NCBI GenBank assembly: GCA_032716605.1
Contig: CM064580.1
Location: forward strand, 33,058,728-33,122,727
Reading direction: 5' to 3'
Length of the DNA: 64,000 nucleotides
Source: Paralithodes platypus
Taxonomy: Eukaryota; Arthropoda; Malacostraca; Decapoda; Lithodidae
Shown here: positions 32,100 to 43,399 of the stretch, piece by piece
Numbering within the stretch: the stretch's first letter is position 1
Layout of the letters: every line of letters begins with the position of its first letter
The notes under the pieces: model-generated
The model's database searches: none
What the model saw: the letters and a program-made list of their open reading frames with translations, nothing else
Told to the model about the DNA's origin: nothing
Position numbers and translations under genes: made by a program

Positions 32100-33893
32100 T
32101 GTTACGACTGGGGTTCACATATATCAGGGCTCTTATTCATTGGACTAGTAATGGCATAAATGCTACAACGGAAAGCGCTAGCTCCAACCTCTGATGTATA
32201 TTCCCAGTGAACAAAGAACACAAATACTCTACAGAGTTCTATATGCAATAATAGGCTATCAAACTCTCAATAAATGTGCGTCTACTCTAGGCTTAATGTT
32301 ATGTGAAAACAGCCTATTACTACCTATAACCGAAGGTGCTTGGTTATGGTATGCAAAGTAAGGTGGTAAGAGAAGTTACAGCTTACGTTACTTTAATCAA
32401 TAAATGTCAGGCACTCCTGCATGAAAGAAAGTGCACTAAAGTCCTGCAACACTAACAAGGAATCTTCTTTAAATGTTAGATGCTATAAAGATGCTCGTAT
32501 CGGAAATGGAACCCAAAAAGGCAGGCAGCGGAACAATGCTCGTGCAGGCTATGCACACAAAAAGGCAGAATATATAATGCAGTCGAGGCCAAGAATATCC
32601 TAAACGCTCCAACAATAATAATCGCCACGACAATGCAGTATTCCTATCAACAAAAAGAGCCTAAGTCATTTGTGTCTCCATACATCAAACTAGGCTGCGA
32701 AATGCTTGTGTAATCATAAATGGGTATGCATAAAAAGAGTAATTGGATTAATATACTTAATGTCTACTATGATTGATGAAGTCTAGCTAGAGTCAATGAT
32801 ACGAGATACTGGTGCGCATGGCATGCCGCATAGCCTAGTGTAAATCTCAAGTCTGTGCGTCAAATATTACGTTATAGGGAAGGGTAGCTCTCTTGAGAAA
32901 CCTTAATACCGAAGTATTAAGCGTTCTCCTGGCGTACCTCAAAGACAAACAACGAGCTTAGAACAGTGCAGAATGGTATGGGCAAAAAGCCCTCATTCGT
33001 GCATGCTCTACTCTCAATGGCACACAGACTAGAATTTACTCAATCAACTCCAGTTCTCAGGTATGTCGTGCAGCTTTTAACTAAAGCCAGCACTCATAGG
33101 AAACAATAACTTATAATATCAGACCTAGTCTAGCATTATCTAATCCAGCAGAACACTAATAATTATAGGATGCGGTACTTAAACAATATAAATGCCAACC
33201 AATGCTTCGTGATCCACTTATCTTAACAACTAACATACATGGGTTATATCAGACCTTAACGCACAATACAACTGGCCAGCATGAAGCTGATTTTGCAGAG
33301 TTAACCAGAGGGGTTATAATATTAATAAAAGGTGGTGAAAGATATGAAAAAAGAGAGAGGTAGGCAGAGGAAAAGATTCTCAGGTGCGGAGCGGGGGACA
33401 GGTAGCAAGGGATAAAGATGGATGCGTTCTAGAAACCAGATCTGAGGGAGAGAGTGGCGAGGAACTGTATATATACTCGCACTAGCTCGAGCCGCGTGGG
33501 AAAAAAGCAGTTACAAGTCCTCTAGCCTCTAGCAAGGGAGCTAGCAGCATGGTAAGGACCTCTCTCAACCAACCCCCACGAGGCAGCCAGCCGTGACGTC
33601 ATCGAGCGGGGCAAAAACACTGCGCGCCCCCCCTCTCACTCTGTTCTACTCTCTCTCTCTCTCCCAGATCCCATCATTACTAGTTAATGATAAAACATAT
33701 ACTTTACAATTAAATATAGAAAGCCTTGACATGGGTGAAAACAAAGCCTTTCTGGAGTGCCCATGACCCGAGCTTTCATATGAAATAAAGCACACTCTAA
33801 TACATAAACTGTAGCCCCATCCACTGCCCTGGCGATCCTAGTGAGTCACTGTAGGACAAGCCATGCGGTTCTAACGGAGTGGTTAACGTCACA
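32100..33893 (-). mobile_element. Solo LTR of the Gypsy-like family, nested
   Basis: This is homologous over its full length to 7464-9283 and 1447-3228 but more diverged from them than they are from each other. It starts TGTTACG and ends GTCACA, with TCTT at 32096-32099 and 33894-33897 as a 4-bp target duplication. No internal region is present, so it is a solo LTR. It confirms the ends and the 4-bp duplication of the full element at 1447-9283. Confidence 0.93.
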
Positions 33894-34120
33894 TCTTTTA
33901 TATAGCCTGCTTGACTATCAGCAGTCTATAGTGCGTGCACCCTGTAACCGAGTCGTAGGATACCTCGTTGTCCAGGCAGGACTCTTGACGGTTTAGGGTG
34001 GTTTGTTGCCTGGGTTTATAGATAAGGGTTGGATCTAGCGTTTTCCGTTGTTGCTTGTTGCCGCATACCTAGTCCAATAGAAAGAGCCCAGTGTTTATAT
34101 ATCCCAGGACGTAACAATCT

Positions 34121-34805
34121 ACCCGTCCGAAACTCCCACAGGACTATCACTTATTCTTCAACAATACAAAATTCAATCCTTCATCTTCTCAATATTCTTG
34201 GTGTCTCTTTTTCTTCTGCTCTCACTTGGAAGGACCATATTACCAGTCTTGCTAAGGCAGCCTCCCAGAAGCTGGGTGTGCTCAACTGCCTCAGGGGGTT
34301 CTTTAACCCTGTTAGGCTTCTTGCTCTGTACAGGGGCACAGTGCATCTTTGTATTGAGTATTGTTCACATATTTGGGGAGGATCCTCTCACACCGCACTT
34401 CTAGACAGAGTAGAAAGGAAGGCCTTTCGTATCATTAATTCCCACCAACTCTCTCTTCGCCGCAATGTTGCATCTCTCTCGCAATTCTATCGCTACTACA
34501 ATAATCAGTTCTCCTCAGAACTCTCCCAGTGTATACCACCTCCTCTATGTAGGGTATGTGGTACCCATCTTGCAACACAATCCCACCCCTACTCTGTGCA
34601 ACTCTCCAATTAAAGTGAAACTTTACTGTCTTCTATTCAACAGCTGAGCTCTGGAACTGTCTCCCAGAATCAGTCTTTCCCTCCTCCTATGACTTAAATT
34701 GCTTCAAACTCAGTGTGTCCAGGAATTTTGGCTCGAACGTTCCTTGATTTTGGCCCCGTCACTCTTCCAACTATGGGTGAGGCACTCGCTACAGGCAGTT
34801 TAGCC
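34121..34805 (+). pseudogene. LINE ORF2 C-terminal region, first copy
   Basis: The frame from about 34125 to 34613 reads ILGVSFSSALTWKDHI, KLGVLNCLRGFF and YCSHIWGGSSHTALLDRVE, the RT thumb and C-terminal region of Jockey-group ORF2. It is broken near 34610. The 3' untranslated part contains TTGGCCCCGTCACTCTTCC and runs to 34805. Confidence 0.85.
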
Positions 34806-35505
34806 TTTTAAATCAATCCTTTATCTTCTCTCAATATTATTGGTGTCTCTTTTTCTTCTGTTCTCAGTTGGAAGGACCATATTACCAGTCTTGCTAAGGC
34901 AGCGTCCCAGAAGCTGGGTGTGCTCAACCTCCTTAGCGGGTTCTTTACACCTGCACAGCTTCTTGCCCTGTACAGCGGCATAGTGCATCCTTTTATTGAG
35001 TATTGTTCACATGTGTGGAGAGGTTCCTCTCACACTGCTCTCTTAGACAAAATTGAAAGGAAGGCCTTTCGTATCATTAACTCCCGTCCACTCACCAACT
35101 CCCTGCAATCTGTCTCTCTTCGCCGCAATGTTGCATCTCTCTCGCTATTCTATCGCTACTATAATAATCAGTGTTTCTCAGAGCTTTCCCAGTGTATACC
35201 ACCTCCTCTACGTAGGGCACGTGGTACCAGTCTTGCAACACAATCCCACTCCTATGCTGTGCAACTCTCCAACCCAAGAGTGAAAAGTTACTCGCAGACT
35301 TTCTTCTATTCAACAGCTGAGCTCTGGAACTGTGTCCCAGAATCAGTCTTTCGCTCCTCCTATGACTTAAATTGCTTCAAACTCTGTGTGTCCAGGCATT
35401 TTGGCTCGAACGTCCCTTGATTTTGGCCCTGTCACTCTTTCAACTATGGGGGAGGCACTCGCTATAGGCAGTTCTGCCTTTTGTCTCCCTCACTCACATA
35501 ATTAA
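34806..35505 (+). pseudogene. LINE ORF2 C-terminal region, second tandem copy
   Basis: This restarts at the same point as 34172 and covers the same C-terminal segment with a longer open frame (34920-35420), ending ...RHFGSNVP at its stop. The 3' untranslated segment (TTGGCCCTGTCACTCTTTC to about 35505) parallels that of the first copy. Confidence 0.85.
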
Positions 35506-36430
35506 CTTAAGATGACCTGCTAGGTTTTAAAAGGGCGTTAATTATTTACCCTTTGACGAAGCTTCCAGACCCCCACCCCCTCGAAAATAAAAAATATGTA
35601 TCTGCTATTCTCTAGGAATCAATGTGTAAAATTTATCTCAATTAACCCTCTAACTCACACAATGTCTTGCTAAAATGAACATAATTGCCTAATGTATGTA
35701 TAGTAAGATAGTTTTGGAGAATTACGTCATGGTATACTGTAGGTTACTGGAGATGCAAACCCTGGTGCCGCGGGATACAGCTGGGGCAATAAACATTAAG
35801 GCTACTAGGCTACCAATTGAGGTCATATTGCTAGAGTGTGTTGCCGCTCTAGGTTATTTATTACAACCACACTATATAGAAATATAAACCTTTTTCAGCT
35901 GTGTGTGGCTGTAATGCATTCATTCCTTCACTGCCTGTATAAACGATTAACAGTGCACAACGAGTCTTTAGCTACCTTCGCTCATGTAGCAACAATGATT
36001 TACTTTTTCTGTCCGTTGAGTTTGGCGATAGGGAAGCTTTGAAGATTGATATAGCAATACAGATGTGTATTTTAACTCTTTGAGGAATATGACTTATCTT
36101 GACAGTATATTCTGCTTATTATTAGGCGATTTTAATATACAAAGGAAGGACCTGTGTGTGTCAAAATGGTGAAATTTACATAGATTTTACCTCTTCGATT
36201 GTTAAGGGTTCTTTCATAAACTTGATAACATCGTCAATGATAGCCAGAATATACTGTTAAAGCGTACCAGGATCCTAAAAGGGTTACATGCAGCAAAATG
36301 TAGATTGCTAACAGTCTCGGGAGAAAAGGGTTGTTTTTATGTTAGACAAAACAGGTATTTGTGGATTCTTCTAATAGGGAGAAACTGAGTTAAATATATA
36401 AATACAATAGAATACAAGGTGAGTTATACA
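35506..36430. other. No gene seen
   Basis: No supported ORF, RNA or repeat was found. Confidence 0.5.
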
Positions 36431-36433
36431 GCA

Positions 36434-36783
36434 GGTACACCCGAATACCACAGAAACTAGCCCAGGTGGGTATGGGCCGGAGATTTGTAGTGGATCCTTT
36501 CTGGACGGCAGCCCACTCTATCACGGGGTCACACACACTCACGAACATAATTATGTTTCGAACCAAAGAGGCTTGACTCTCAGCGTATCATGCATGATAA
36601 TGTTTTCGCTCTTTTAATGTTACGTAATCATTAAAAGTATTAATGACTATGTATTGTTTATTGAATAGTATTTCCTTCAGCATTTACATTCAACAGGGAC
36701 ACGAATGAGTATCCCAATACGTTTTATGAAATTAAGAATCAACCGAGACTTCCGAATCACCCAGTTATTGCATAAGGTTTCAG

Positions 36784-36832
<49 letters not shown>

Positions 36833-37473
36833 ATTGTTCTAACATTACGGCGTGTATTTGTCTAACACTAGCACAGATATTCTACAAGCGCGATTTAACC
36901 TGGGTTCAAATTATAAAGGACAAGACAGTCCATGCTTATTCTTATATATTTACTCGGATGATTACAAATAATTGAATACTATAAAATCGACCTTTTGTGG
37001 CGTGGAGAAGCATAATTTTCGGCTACTACTGTATGCTCGGACGGACATGGGTGAACGGTATATCAATAATGTATGTAATCGTAACGACCACACACACACA
37101 CACACCGAAAAACATTTTATTCATTGGGTGGTTTAGTAGCGTTTCGTCTCAATCTTAATTTCTTAAAATCTATGGGGCAATATTTTCATGTCCGTAGATC
37201 CATGTAGGAATTCAAATGCAAAAACAAAACTAAAAACAATGCAATTATCTTATTTATACTATCAATATTTGATTGCGTTGCATAATAAGAGCATGATAAT
37301 TATTATACATGACACTGACAGTCTCACTATTGGTTCGAAACATATGTCTGTGTGCGTGAGTGTGTGTGTGCAGCGCCGTGATAGTTAGAGAGGGCTGCCG
37401 TCCAGAAAGGATCCGTAGCAAATCTCTGGTTCATAACCACCTGGGCTAGTTTCTGTGGTATCCAGGTGTACAA
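36434..37473. mobile_element. Non-coding element with long (about 150 bp) terminal inverted repeats
   Basis: The left end (GGTACACCCGAATACCACAG... through GGATCCTTTCTGGACGGCAG) and right end (CTGCCGTCCAGAAAGGATCC... through CTGTGGTATCCAGGTGTAC) are inverted copies over about 150 bp, including GTTTCGAACCAA / TTGGTTCGAAAC. The interior is AT-rich with (TG)n at about 36785-36831 and (CA)n at 37080-37104. No ORF is supported. Exact ends and target duplication could not be fixed. Confidence 0.75.
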
Positions 37474-37521
37474 AACAACACTTTATATATACGGCCTCAC
37501 ACAACGAGACTTTAAACTCTA

Positions 37522-37581
37522 ATCATATGTAAATATATATATTATATATAAATTATATATATATACATTATATATATATAC

Positions 37582-37612
<31 letters not shown>
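37522..37612. repeat. (TA)n microsatellite
   Basis: Interrupted and then pure alternating TA. Confidence 0.9.
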
Positions 37613-37615
<3 letters not shown>

Positions 37616-38155
37616 GCACAGCATACAATAACACTGAAAGGACATTAAGTTTACTTGCGTTAGGGCAGTATTTAGGTACGCGTTTTAATGAGAGTTAAAT
37701 ATAAACGCACGGCCACGAAATACAACGTGGAGATAGTTTTGGAATTAAATCTTATTGTAGGTTCTTAGACGCAAGTACAAACATATCACTGCAATATCTT
37801 GACAGTCATAATATTTGGAAATGGTATTTGCGAAAACGTTTGTTAATTCATGGGCATTCAAATACACAATATGTCTGAAATATACACTATTAGGATCCAG
37901 CCCACTGAGAATCCCTCACCTTCGGTATAAACAGTTAATATAGGCCTTGGACAATTTTCCGAATAAAATCAAACATTAATATCCATGTTAGAATATAAAG
38001 ACTGTATACCTAAATAATTGACTCGACACCTACTTGTTTACCAAATATAATATTGATAACGGTACTGGTATTGCAGTATTATTACAATAACCAAATTAAC
38101 AAAGACCCCCACCACGAAGAAAAGGAAAACAACTTAAGAACTGGAAACTGATAAA
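37613..38155. other. No gene seen
   Basis: AT-rich, no supported ORF. Confidence 0.5.
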
Positions 38156-38159
38156 CTAG

Positions 38160-38770
38160 TTCCGAAACAAAATCAGAGAAAACGAACTAAGAGATAAGAG
38201 GAAGGAGGAACTAAAGCAGAACTAATAACAACGAAAGCGGGAACAGCAAGAAACAAAATAAGCACGATGCCCCGCATACCAAAATTGCTCCACATCACCC
38301 ACGGAAGAAACTAGAACAAGAATACTAAACCAGAGTCACACAACAAGAAGATAAGTACATCAGCAGCACCAAAAGACAAATAGTGAAACCACGTGTACGA
38401 GATAACCACCAAATATTACCAATAATACCTGCATCTATAAGCAAGTTATCATATCTCGCATGCCCTCTACGAACACCGGACGAGACGCCAGAATTGCCAC
38501 CATAACCCCAGAGCTTCCAACAATACCGGGCAAGACTATCACCAAAATACCACAAGGCTCCCAGGAAGAAAATAATACTCCGCCAAGGACAGAAGGACCA
38601 ACATCATCATAAGAAGTCACTTACGCCCTTCATCCACCCAAAAGCCGAATCGCCTGCCCGCGAACTTCTAGGGGTCCCTCCTAATCCCCCTAGATCCGCC
38701 CCTACTGGACTTATGACCTTTTGACCCCCGCACACCTGCCCTGGGACATCTCCGCCAAAGTTGTCACTAC
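38160..38770 (+). pseudogene. LINE ORF1-like fragment, second copy (tentative)
   Basis: An A-rich Lys/Glu-coding start is followed by a Pro/Thr-rich stretch with stops. The segment CTTCTAGGGGTCCCTCC...CTGCCCTGGGACAT matches minus-strand 28430-28560. Tentatively the gag-like ORF1 region of a Jockey-group LINE. Confidence 0.35.
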
Positions 38771-39025
38771 TCCGACGAAACCTGAACAAAATAAGCAATT
38801 CTAGGGCTTCATAACACTGGCATACTAGTAGTTTAGGAATATATCCACTTTTACACCGGGTCGAAACCATCGATATATTATTTAGATAAATATGTTAAGT
38901 TAGGTCATCTACTTAATTGCCATATATGTCCAACCCGTCGGAAATTAATTATAAAAAAATCCCTAAATATCTAAAACAAATATTAACAGGGAACGTGAGC
39001 TGGGTTTAGACCATCGCAGAGACAG

Positions 39026-39058
39026 GTTAGTTTTCGGTTAGGTTAGGTTAGGCTAATT
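39026..39058 (+). repeat. Short telomere-like (TTAGG)-type run
   Basis: The text reads GGTTAGGTTAGGTTAGG with near-matches on both sides. TTAGG is the common arthropod telomere unit. The run is too short to be a telomere. Confidence 0.75.
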
Positions 39059-39336
39059 TGTTTGCATTTTCTGATGGGGTTCATAAAAATAATTCCTAAA
39101 AACCCCAAAACATGAAAACAAAAAATAAAAAATACTCTTAAAAATCGTCCCCGGTGTAAAACAGGATATTTACCGTAGTATAGCCCTAAAATTACCCTCC
39201 CATTCAAATAGTTGATTGAAGTCATGATGAATATCTCTATAGGTCTGAAGAGTTATTTTCCCTATCGAGGAATTATTGTTCTCATACCATGGTGTAAGGA
39301 ATAACATTAAGATCCACAATAGGCTGCACTTTTAAT

Positions 39337-39472
39337 ATTATTTTTATTAAGCTCACCACCACACCTCCAATGAAATTAATTAAAGTATATATGATCCACC
39401 GGGATTCGAACCCGGGTTATCACACACATATTTTTGCCACCTTAACCATTACACCACCAGGACGGTTAAAGG
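39337..39472 (-). mobile_element. tRNA-derived SINE (family B), copy 1
   Basis: On the minus strand an A-box TGGTGTAATGG (39446-39456) and a perfect B-box GGTTCGAATCC (39402-39412) form an intact pol III type-2 promoter, followed by an AT-rich tail with TTAATTTCATTGG. The acceptor stem does not pair, so this is not a functional tRNA. A nearly identical direct copy lies about 305 bp away. Confidence 0.82.
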
Positions 39473-39641
39473 TTTATGCACACGCCTACGACTTATTATC
39501 CATTCTCGAATACTGGATATTAATCTAATCATGTTCATATTTCCAACCGCACTATGGTAGCCTACTGTTTAAGTGAGAGGAAAGAATATTCATGGGGCAC
39601 AGATCATATAGACCGGCCTCTCGAAGAAATATCCCTAAACC

Positions 39642-39786
39642 TACTAATAATATTATTTTTATTAATCTCACCACCACACCCCCAATGAAATTAATTAAAG
39701 TATATATGATCCACCGGGATTCGAACCCGGGTTATCACACACATATTTTTGCCACCTTAACCATTACACCACCAGGACGGTTAAAG
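39642..39786 (-). mobile_element. tRNA-derived SINE (family B), copy 2
   Basis: Nearly identical to the copy at 39337-39472 over the full length, same strand, with the A- and B-boxes preserved. Two adjacent copies this similar suggest local duplication or repeated insertion. Confidence 0.82.
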
Positions 39787-40006
39787 TACTAGAAGTATAA
39801 ACTCGCGGACATGGGTTATACTGATGTTTTGAACCGACAGTTAGCCCATCGATCTTGTTTAGGCCTAATAGGTCCGGTAGAGCATATACATCATTGCTAT
39901 ATATGTCATTAAAAGCTGAAATGTATTATAAGGGAGAACAAAAAAATGCTAAAATACATAGGCTATAGGCCTACTGTAAAACAATAAGTTTTTCAGCCAG
40001 TACCCA

Positions 40007-41285
40007 ACCAGCGGGGGTGTGGGGGCGGCAGCCCCCACCCATATACTAGGTTAGGTTAGGTAAGCTTGTTAGGTTAGGCTAATAGCCTAGAACATTTATA
40101 AAAAAAAAAAAAAAAAAAAAAAGAAGTCTAGCCTAACCCAACCAGCGGGGGTGTGGGGGCAGCAGCCCCCTCTCATAATACTAGGATAGGTTAGGTAAGG
40201 TTGTTGGGTTAGGCTAATATCTTCCCAATGTTGACTATTTTTATAACATGAGATATTAGGCTACCCACTCCACCCCCGTGAAATCCGAGCCAGCTTTCGT
40301 CAAAAGCTGGCTCGGGTATTCACAAAATTGGGTTTTATGAGTTTGCAATTTGGGAAAACCCGAGCCAAGTTTTGATACAAAACGCTATACTGTATTATTG
40401 TATTTTTACGCTTTTAACCCCTCATTTTCCCTGAACTTCATAGCCCTCCCCACTAGTGGGGGGCATGTTTTTAGATTGTTGGATAATGGGTAAATACTCA
40501 TTTCAGCTCCTCTTCAGTATAAAACAACATTATATCTGAAGGAAACATTACAAAAAACAAAATAAAACATACTGAAATCGCTGTTGGTCCAAAAAGTCAG
40601 GTTTACCCGGACATGTCCCCACCTTACTTCTTTTATTAAATCCGCACTCTACAAACTACCGAGAGATACTAGTCATGGCAAGATCATTAGACTAGTTTAG
40701 GGCTTTGTGAGAAACTGTCACCCGGCACTCAGCATATAGAAGTCCTTACTGCATCTGTCCAACACCATGGCAGTGGACACTTGCACCTCTTATAACTGTC
40801 AGTGGCAGATAGAGTGAAAATAGTAATGGTCATGACCTTATTACTTCCTCCCGATACGTTGTCCCTGTGTCATGACATCAGAGACATCATATTAAAGACC
40901 CCAAGTCAAGAGTACCGAAACTGAACTTAATCAACCGATTAGCATAAAGATCAGGATAGTCGAGAAACTCTAGCGGATAGAATGTCGAGTTCAGGCGTAC
41001 TGCCAGCCTTGTGTACACTATGCGGACCGGCGTCGGGACGCTTGCCATCATGTTCCTGTCTATTTTGACTGCCTTTGGATACAATAATATGTTGAGGGGG
41101 GCTTTCCACCCCCCCCCCCCCCCCATGACATATTGTCATCATATATATTGCCAGCAGGGGGCAATAACCGAAAAAGGTAAGATCCTGTGTAACGGGAGGA
41201 ACGGTTTTTCAGATGCCTAATTACTAAGAAACATTGAACAATTTCATTAACCTAGCCTAACCAAAGCCTAACCTAACCTAGTATA
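40007..41285. repeat. Cluster of hairpin-rich repeats with TTAGG-type runs (left part)
   Basis: Direct copies at about 40007-40088 and 40137-40220 each read CCAACCAGCGGGGGTGTGGG, a GC hairpin (TGGGGGC...GCCCCC), then CTAGG(T)TAGGTTAGGTAAG and GTTAGGCTAAT. A poly-A run of 23 bases (40100-40122) separates them. Next come the hairpin at 40285-40315, the phrase GAAAACCCGAGCCAAGTTTTG (about 40355), the palindrome CCCCACTAGTGGGG (about 40448), TTTTTAGATTGTTGGATAATGGG (about 40470), a poly-C run at 41110-41124, and CCTAACCTAACCTAG at about 41270. Confidence 0.7.
40285..40315. other. Perfect 13-bp-stem hairpin
   Basis: CCGAGCCAGCTTT, a five-base loop CGTCA, then AAAGCTGGCTCGG. See the variant hairpin at 44596-44622. 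Confidence 0.9.
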
Positions 41286-41383
41286 TTAGTGGACTATTTA
41301 TGAATGTAAAATGTAAAACTATATTGTAACATTACCAAATTATTATATGTACATGTCCTCCCGCTACACAGGATTATACCAGA

Positions 41384-43122
41384 AATGGTGGGTTCACACA
41401 TTCACGTATATTGCTCCCGTCCGGCGTATCGCCAATTTATGTAAAGACGCGAGTAGTTTCTGCCGTTGAACGCCCGTTCTTCCAAGTCTATTGCACTTCC
41501 CGACAGACTTAGCGTAACGGGGCCAGTGTTACGTCAGACGTAATGGAGTCGTATTGAACTACGTACGTGTTTGCGACGTGCGTAAGCATAGCCCCGTTCG
41601 ACCTCATGGGCTGCACGATTTGCGGGAACACAGGCCACGCCCATGCCACGCCCCCTCAAGACCGGCGTAGATGAGGCCGCATGTCTTGGGATTTGTTAGG
41701 TCGTACCTGGACCGGTTCTGGCCAATCGTAGGCACACCCCGTCTGACCAAAAACAGACAAAGACAGTCTTTGTCAACCACGTAGGTCTGGGTTGGAATCT
41801 GGGAACTACAAAAGGGCAGGAATGGCCACACCATTCCCATTCCCAGTCCTTCATCGGCACCATGAACAACATCGAGGAATTCATCCTGGAGGAGTAACAT
41901 CGAGGAATTCATCCTGGAGGAGTAACCCGCTGAGTGCCAGCCAATTTTGACGGTGTGCTTCTGCCAGTGCCATATTTTTTTTTTTTTTTGTTGCTAAATC
42001 TATTAAGTTGGGAGAGAAATGGTAAAAAAAACACTCCCCTTGCCAGAAATCAGGTCCCCGATGGTCCCGAAAGTAGCTGAAAAGACACTATAGACTACAG
42101 AGACTTTTATGGTATCGGAATGTATGGGTGGGAGGGTGGTTTTGGGGTTGGTTGGGGGAAGGTAGAAGGGTAATTGACTTGTGTTACACATATGAAGCCG
42201 ATTGGTGAGGTAGTTTCGCCACCACGGATTTTCCTTTTTTCCTTTCCTTCGTACGGATACGCTAGAAGTGGGTGGTGGGAGGAGGTTGGGGGTGTGGTGG
42301 GGGGAAGGCAGAAGGGTAAGAGACTTGTCACACAAATATGGAACCGATTGGTGCAGTCGTTTCGCCGCCACAGATTTTCCTTTTTTTTCCTTCTGACGGG
42401 ACCGACAGTCAGCGAGTGGGTGGGAGGAGGGATTTGGGATTTTTGTGGTGGGTAGCCTAAAGGGTAAGGTACATGTGGTAAAAATATGAAAGCCATAGGT
42501 GCAGTCGTTTCGCTGCTACGATTTGTTTTCGGCAGGGTGCAGAGGGTGGCAGGGTTGGCTTGTTGGTTGCTGCTCCGGTGTGGTGAGAGGTGTGGTGAGA
42601 GGTGTGACTGGAGGGTCCCTCGCTGGTCCCGTTGTCCCCTCGTACAACGATGCCGCGTCTTCCCGCCAACCCGCAGTGCGGCGGTTCTGCCAGATGCGGC
42701 CTAACTAACGTATACTTCGATGTTCGACTGGAACTTTCTACGATTTGACGAGAGCAGCTCTCGTCTCACGTGGTAGCTGCTACGTCCGACGAGGATGCTC
42801 TGGTCAGACGACCGTGGTGGCCTGGTCGGTCGTAAGTTTCCCCGTCCTTTGACATACGTGAGGGCGAGCCACGTTCCTGATTCGACTCGAATCAGCAACC
42901 GCGCGGCCTTGGCCGCACCCACAACATTCCCGACCCACGTGGGCTACTCGTTTCTACTCGCGCCATGCGAGAGTACCCCCCCGACTGGCCGTAATTTCAT
43001 TAAAGTTTTGCGTATTATGCCATTACGTTTTACGTAATCGGTTGCCAACTACCAATATACCTTCGTTTACAACAGACGGGAGCTGACGGGAGCAATATAC
43101 GTGAATGTGTGAACCCACCATT
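41384..43122. mobile_element. 1.74-kb non-coding element with identical 38-bp inverted ends
   Basis: Terminal inverted repeats beginning AATGGTGGGTTCACACATTC are identical for 38 bp (41384-41421 and 43085-43122). A 3-bp AGA lies at both outer borders (41381-41383 and 43123-43125), a possible target duplication. The interior is GC-richer than its surroundings and contains a diverged three-copy tandem repeat but no transposase-like ORF. Superfamily not assigned; the ends are of the general kind seen in PIF/Harbinger-type MITEs. Confidence 0.8.
42100..42535 (+). repeat. Diverged tandem repeat of about 150 bp, three copies
   Basis: Copies share GGTGGGAGG..GG, GGTAGAAGGGTAA or near equivalents, a CC.ATTGGTG phrase, GTCGTTTCGCCGCCAC and a TTTTCCTTTTTT run. 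Starts are near 42120, 42265 and 42412. It lies inside the 41.4-43.1 kb element. Confidence 0.65.
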
Positions 43123-43399
43123 AGAGTCCCCCAAGTATCGACTCTGCTTAAATTCTCACTTGTGTAAAAGTGTCTAAATAAGTTAGAGTTAAATACTTAC
43201 TCTATCCACCTATCATCAAGGCTTATAACGGACAATATAAAGATGATTTAATTAAATTCATACATCGATTTTATCGTGGCCTACAGGTTTCTTATACCAT
43301 GTATTTTATTCCTATATGTGTCTAAATGCGCGTAAAAATGTATTACTGATCCTGAAAAAAACAAAATATCCTCTATATCGCCACGTCGCAAGAGGCGGG

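Larger units (their letters stand above)
29933..34116 (+). mobile_element. Solo LTR (second family), about 2.4 kb plus nested insert
   Basis: Ends TGTGACG (29933) and CGTAACA (34110-34116) are flanked by ATCT at 29929-29932 and 34117-34120, and LINE coding sequence resumes directly outside. Removing the nested LTR and its duplicated TCTT leaves about 2,386 bp without ORFs, so this is read as a solo LTR left by recombination. The terminal bases equal those of the Gypsy-like LTR family in this window, but the interior is different. A GC-rich palindromic stretch (GCAGCCGGCCGGCCGGC) lies near 30010-30025. Strand is inferred from the terminal motifs. Confidence 0.8.
29558..35505 (+). mobile_element. 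Jockey-like LINE 3' half, interrupted by nested solo LTRs
   Basis: Plus-strand RT with SGVPQGSV (near 29660) and a degenerate SDDY at the catalytic-loop position (near 29755) stops at 29932. It resumes at 34121 with the C-terminal RT/thumb region typical of Jockey elements (ILGVSFSSALTWKDHI, YCSHIWGGSSHTALLDRVERKAFR). The interruption 29933-34116 is a solo LTR with its own nested solo LTR. The 3' end, from the region encoding ILGVSFS onward, is duplicated in tandem (34172-34805 and 34806-35505). Confidence 0.85.

Noticed and set aside
36784..36975. ORF starting with alternating Cys-Val
   Set aside because: It is a translation of the (TG)n microsatellite.
39391..39472. tRNA gene candidate (also at 39710, 59230, 59740, 27575, 54975, 50100 and 55775)
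   Set aside because: A- and B-boxes are present but acceptor stems do not pair and each is repeated with the same downstream body, so they are SINE heads.
42003..42496. Pro-rich minus-strand ORFs
   Set aside because: They overlap each other in different frames across a diverged tandem repeat inside a transposable element.
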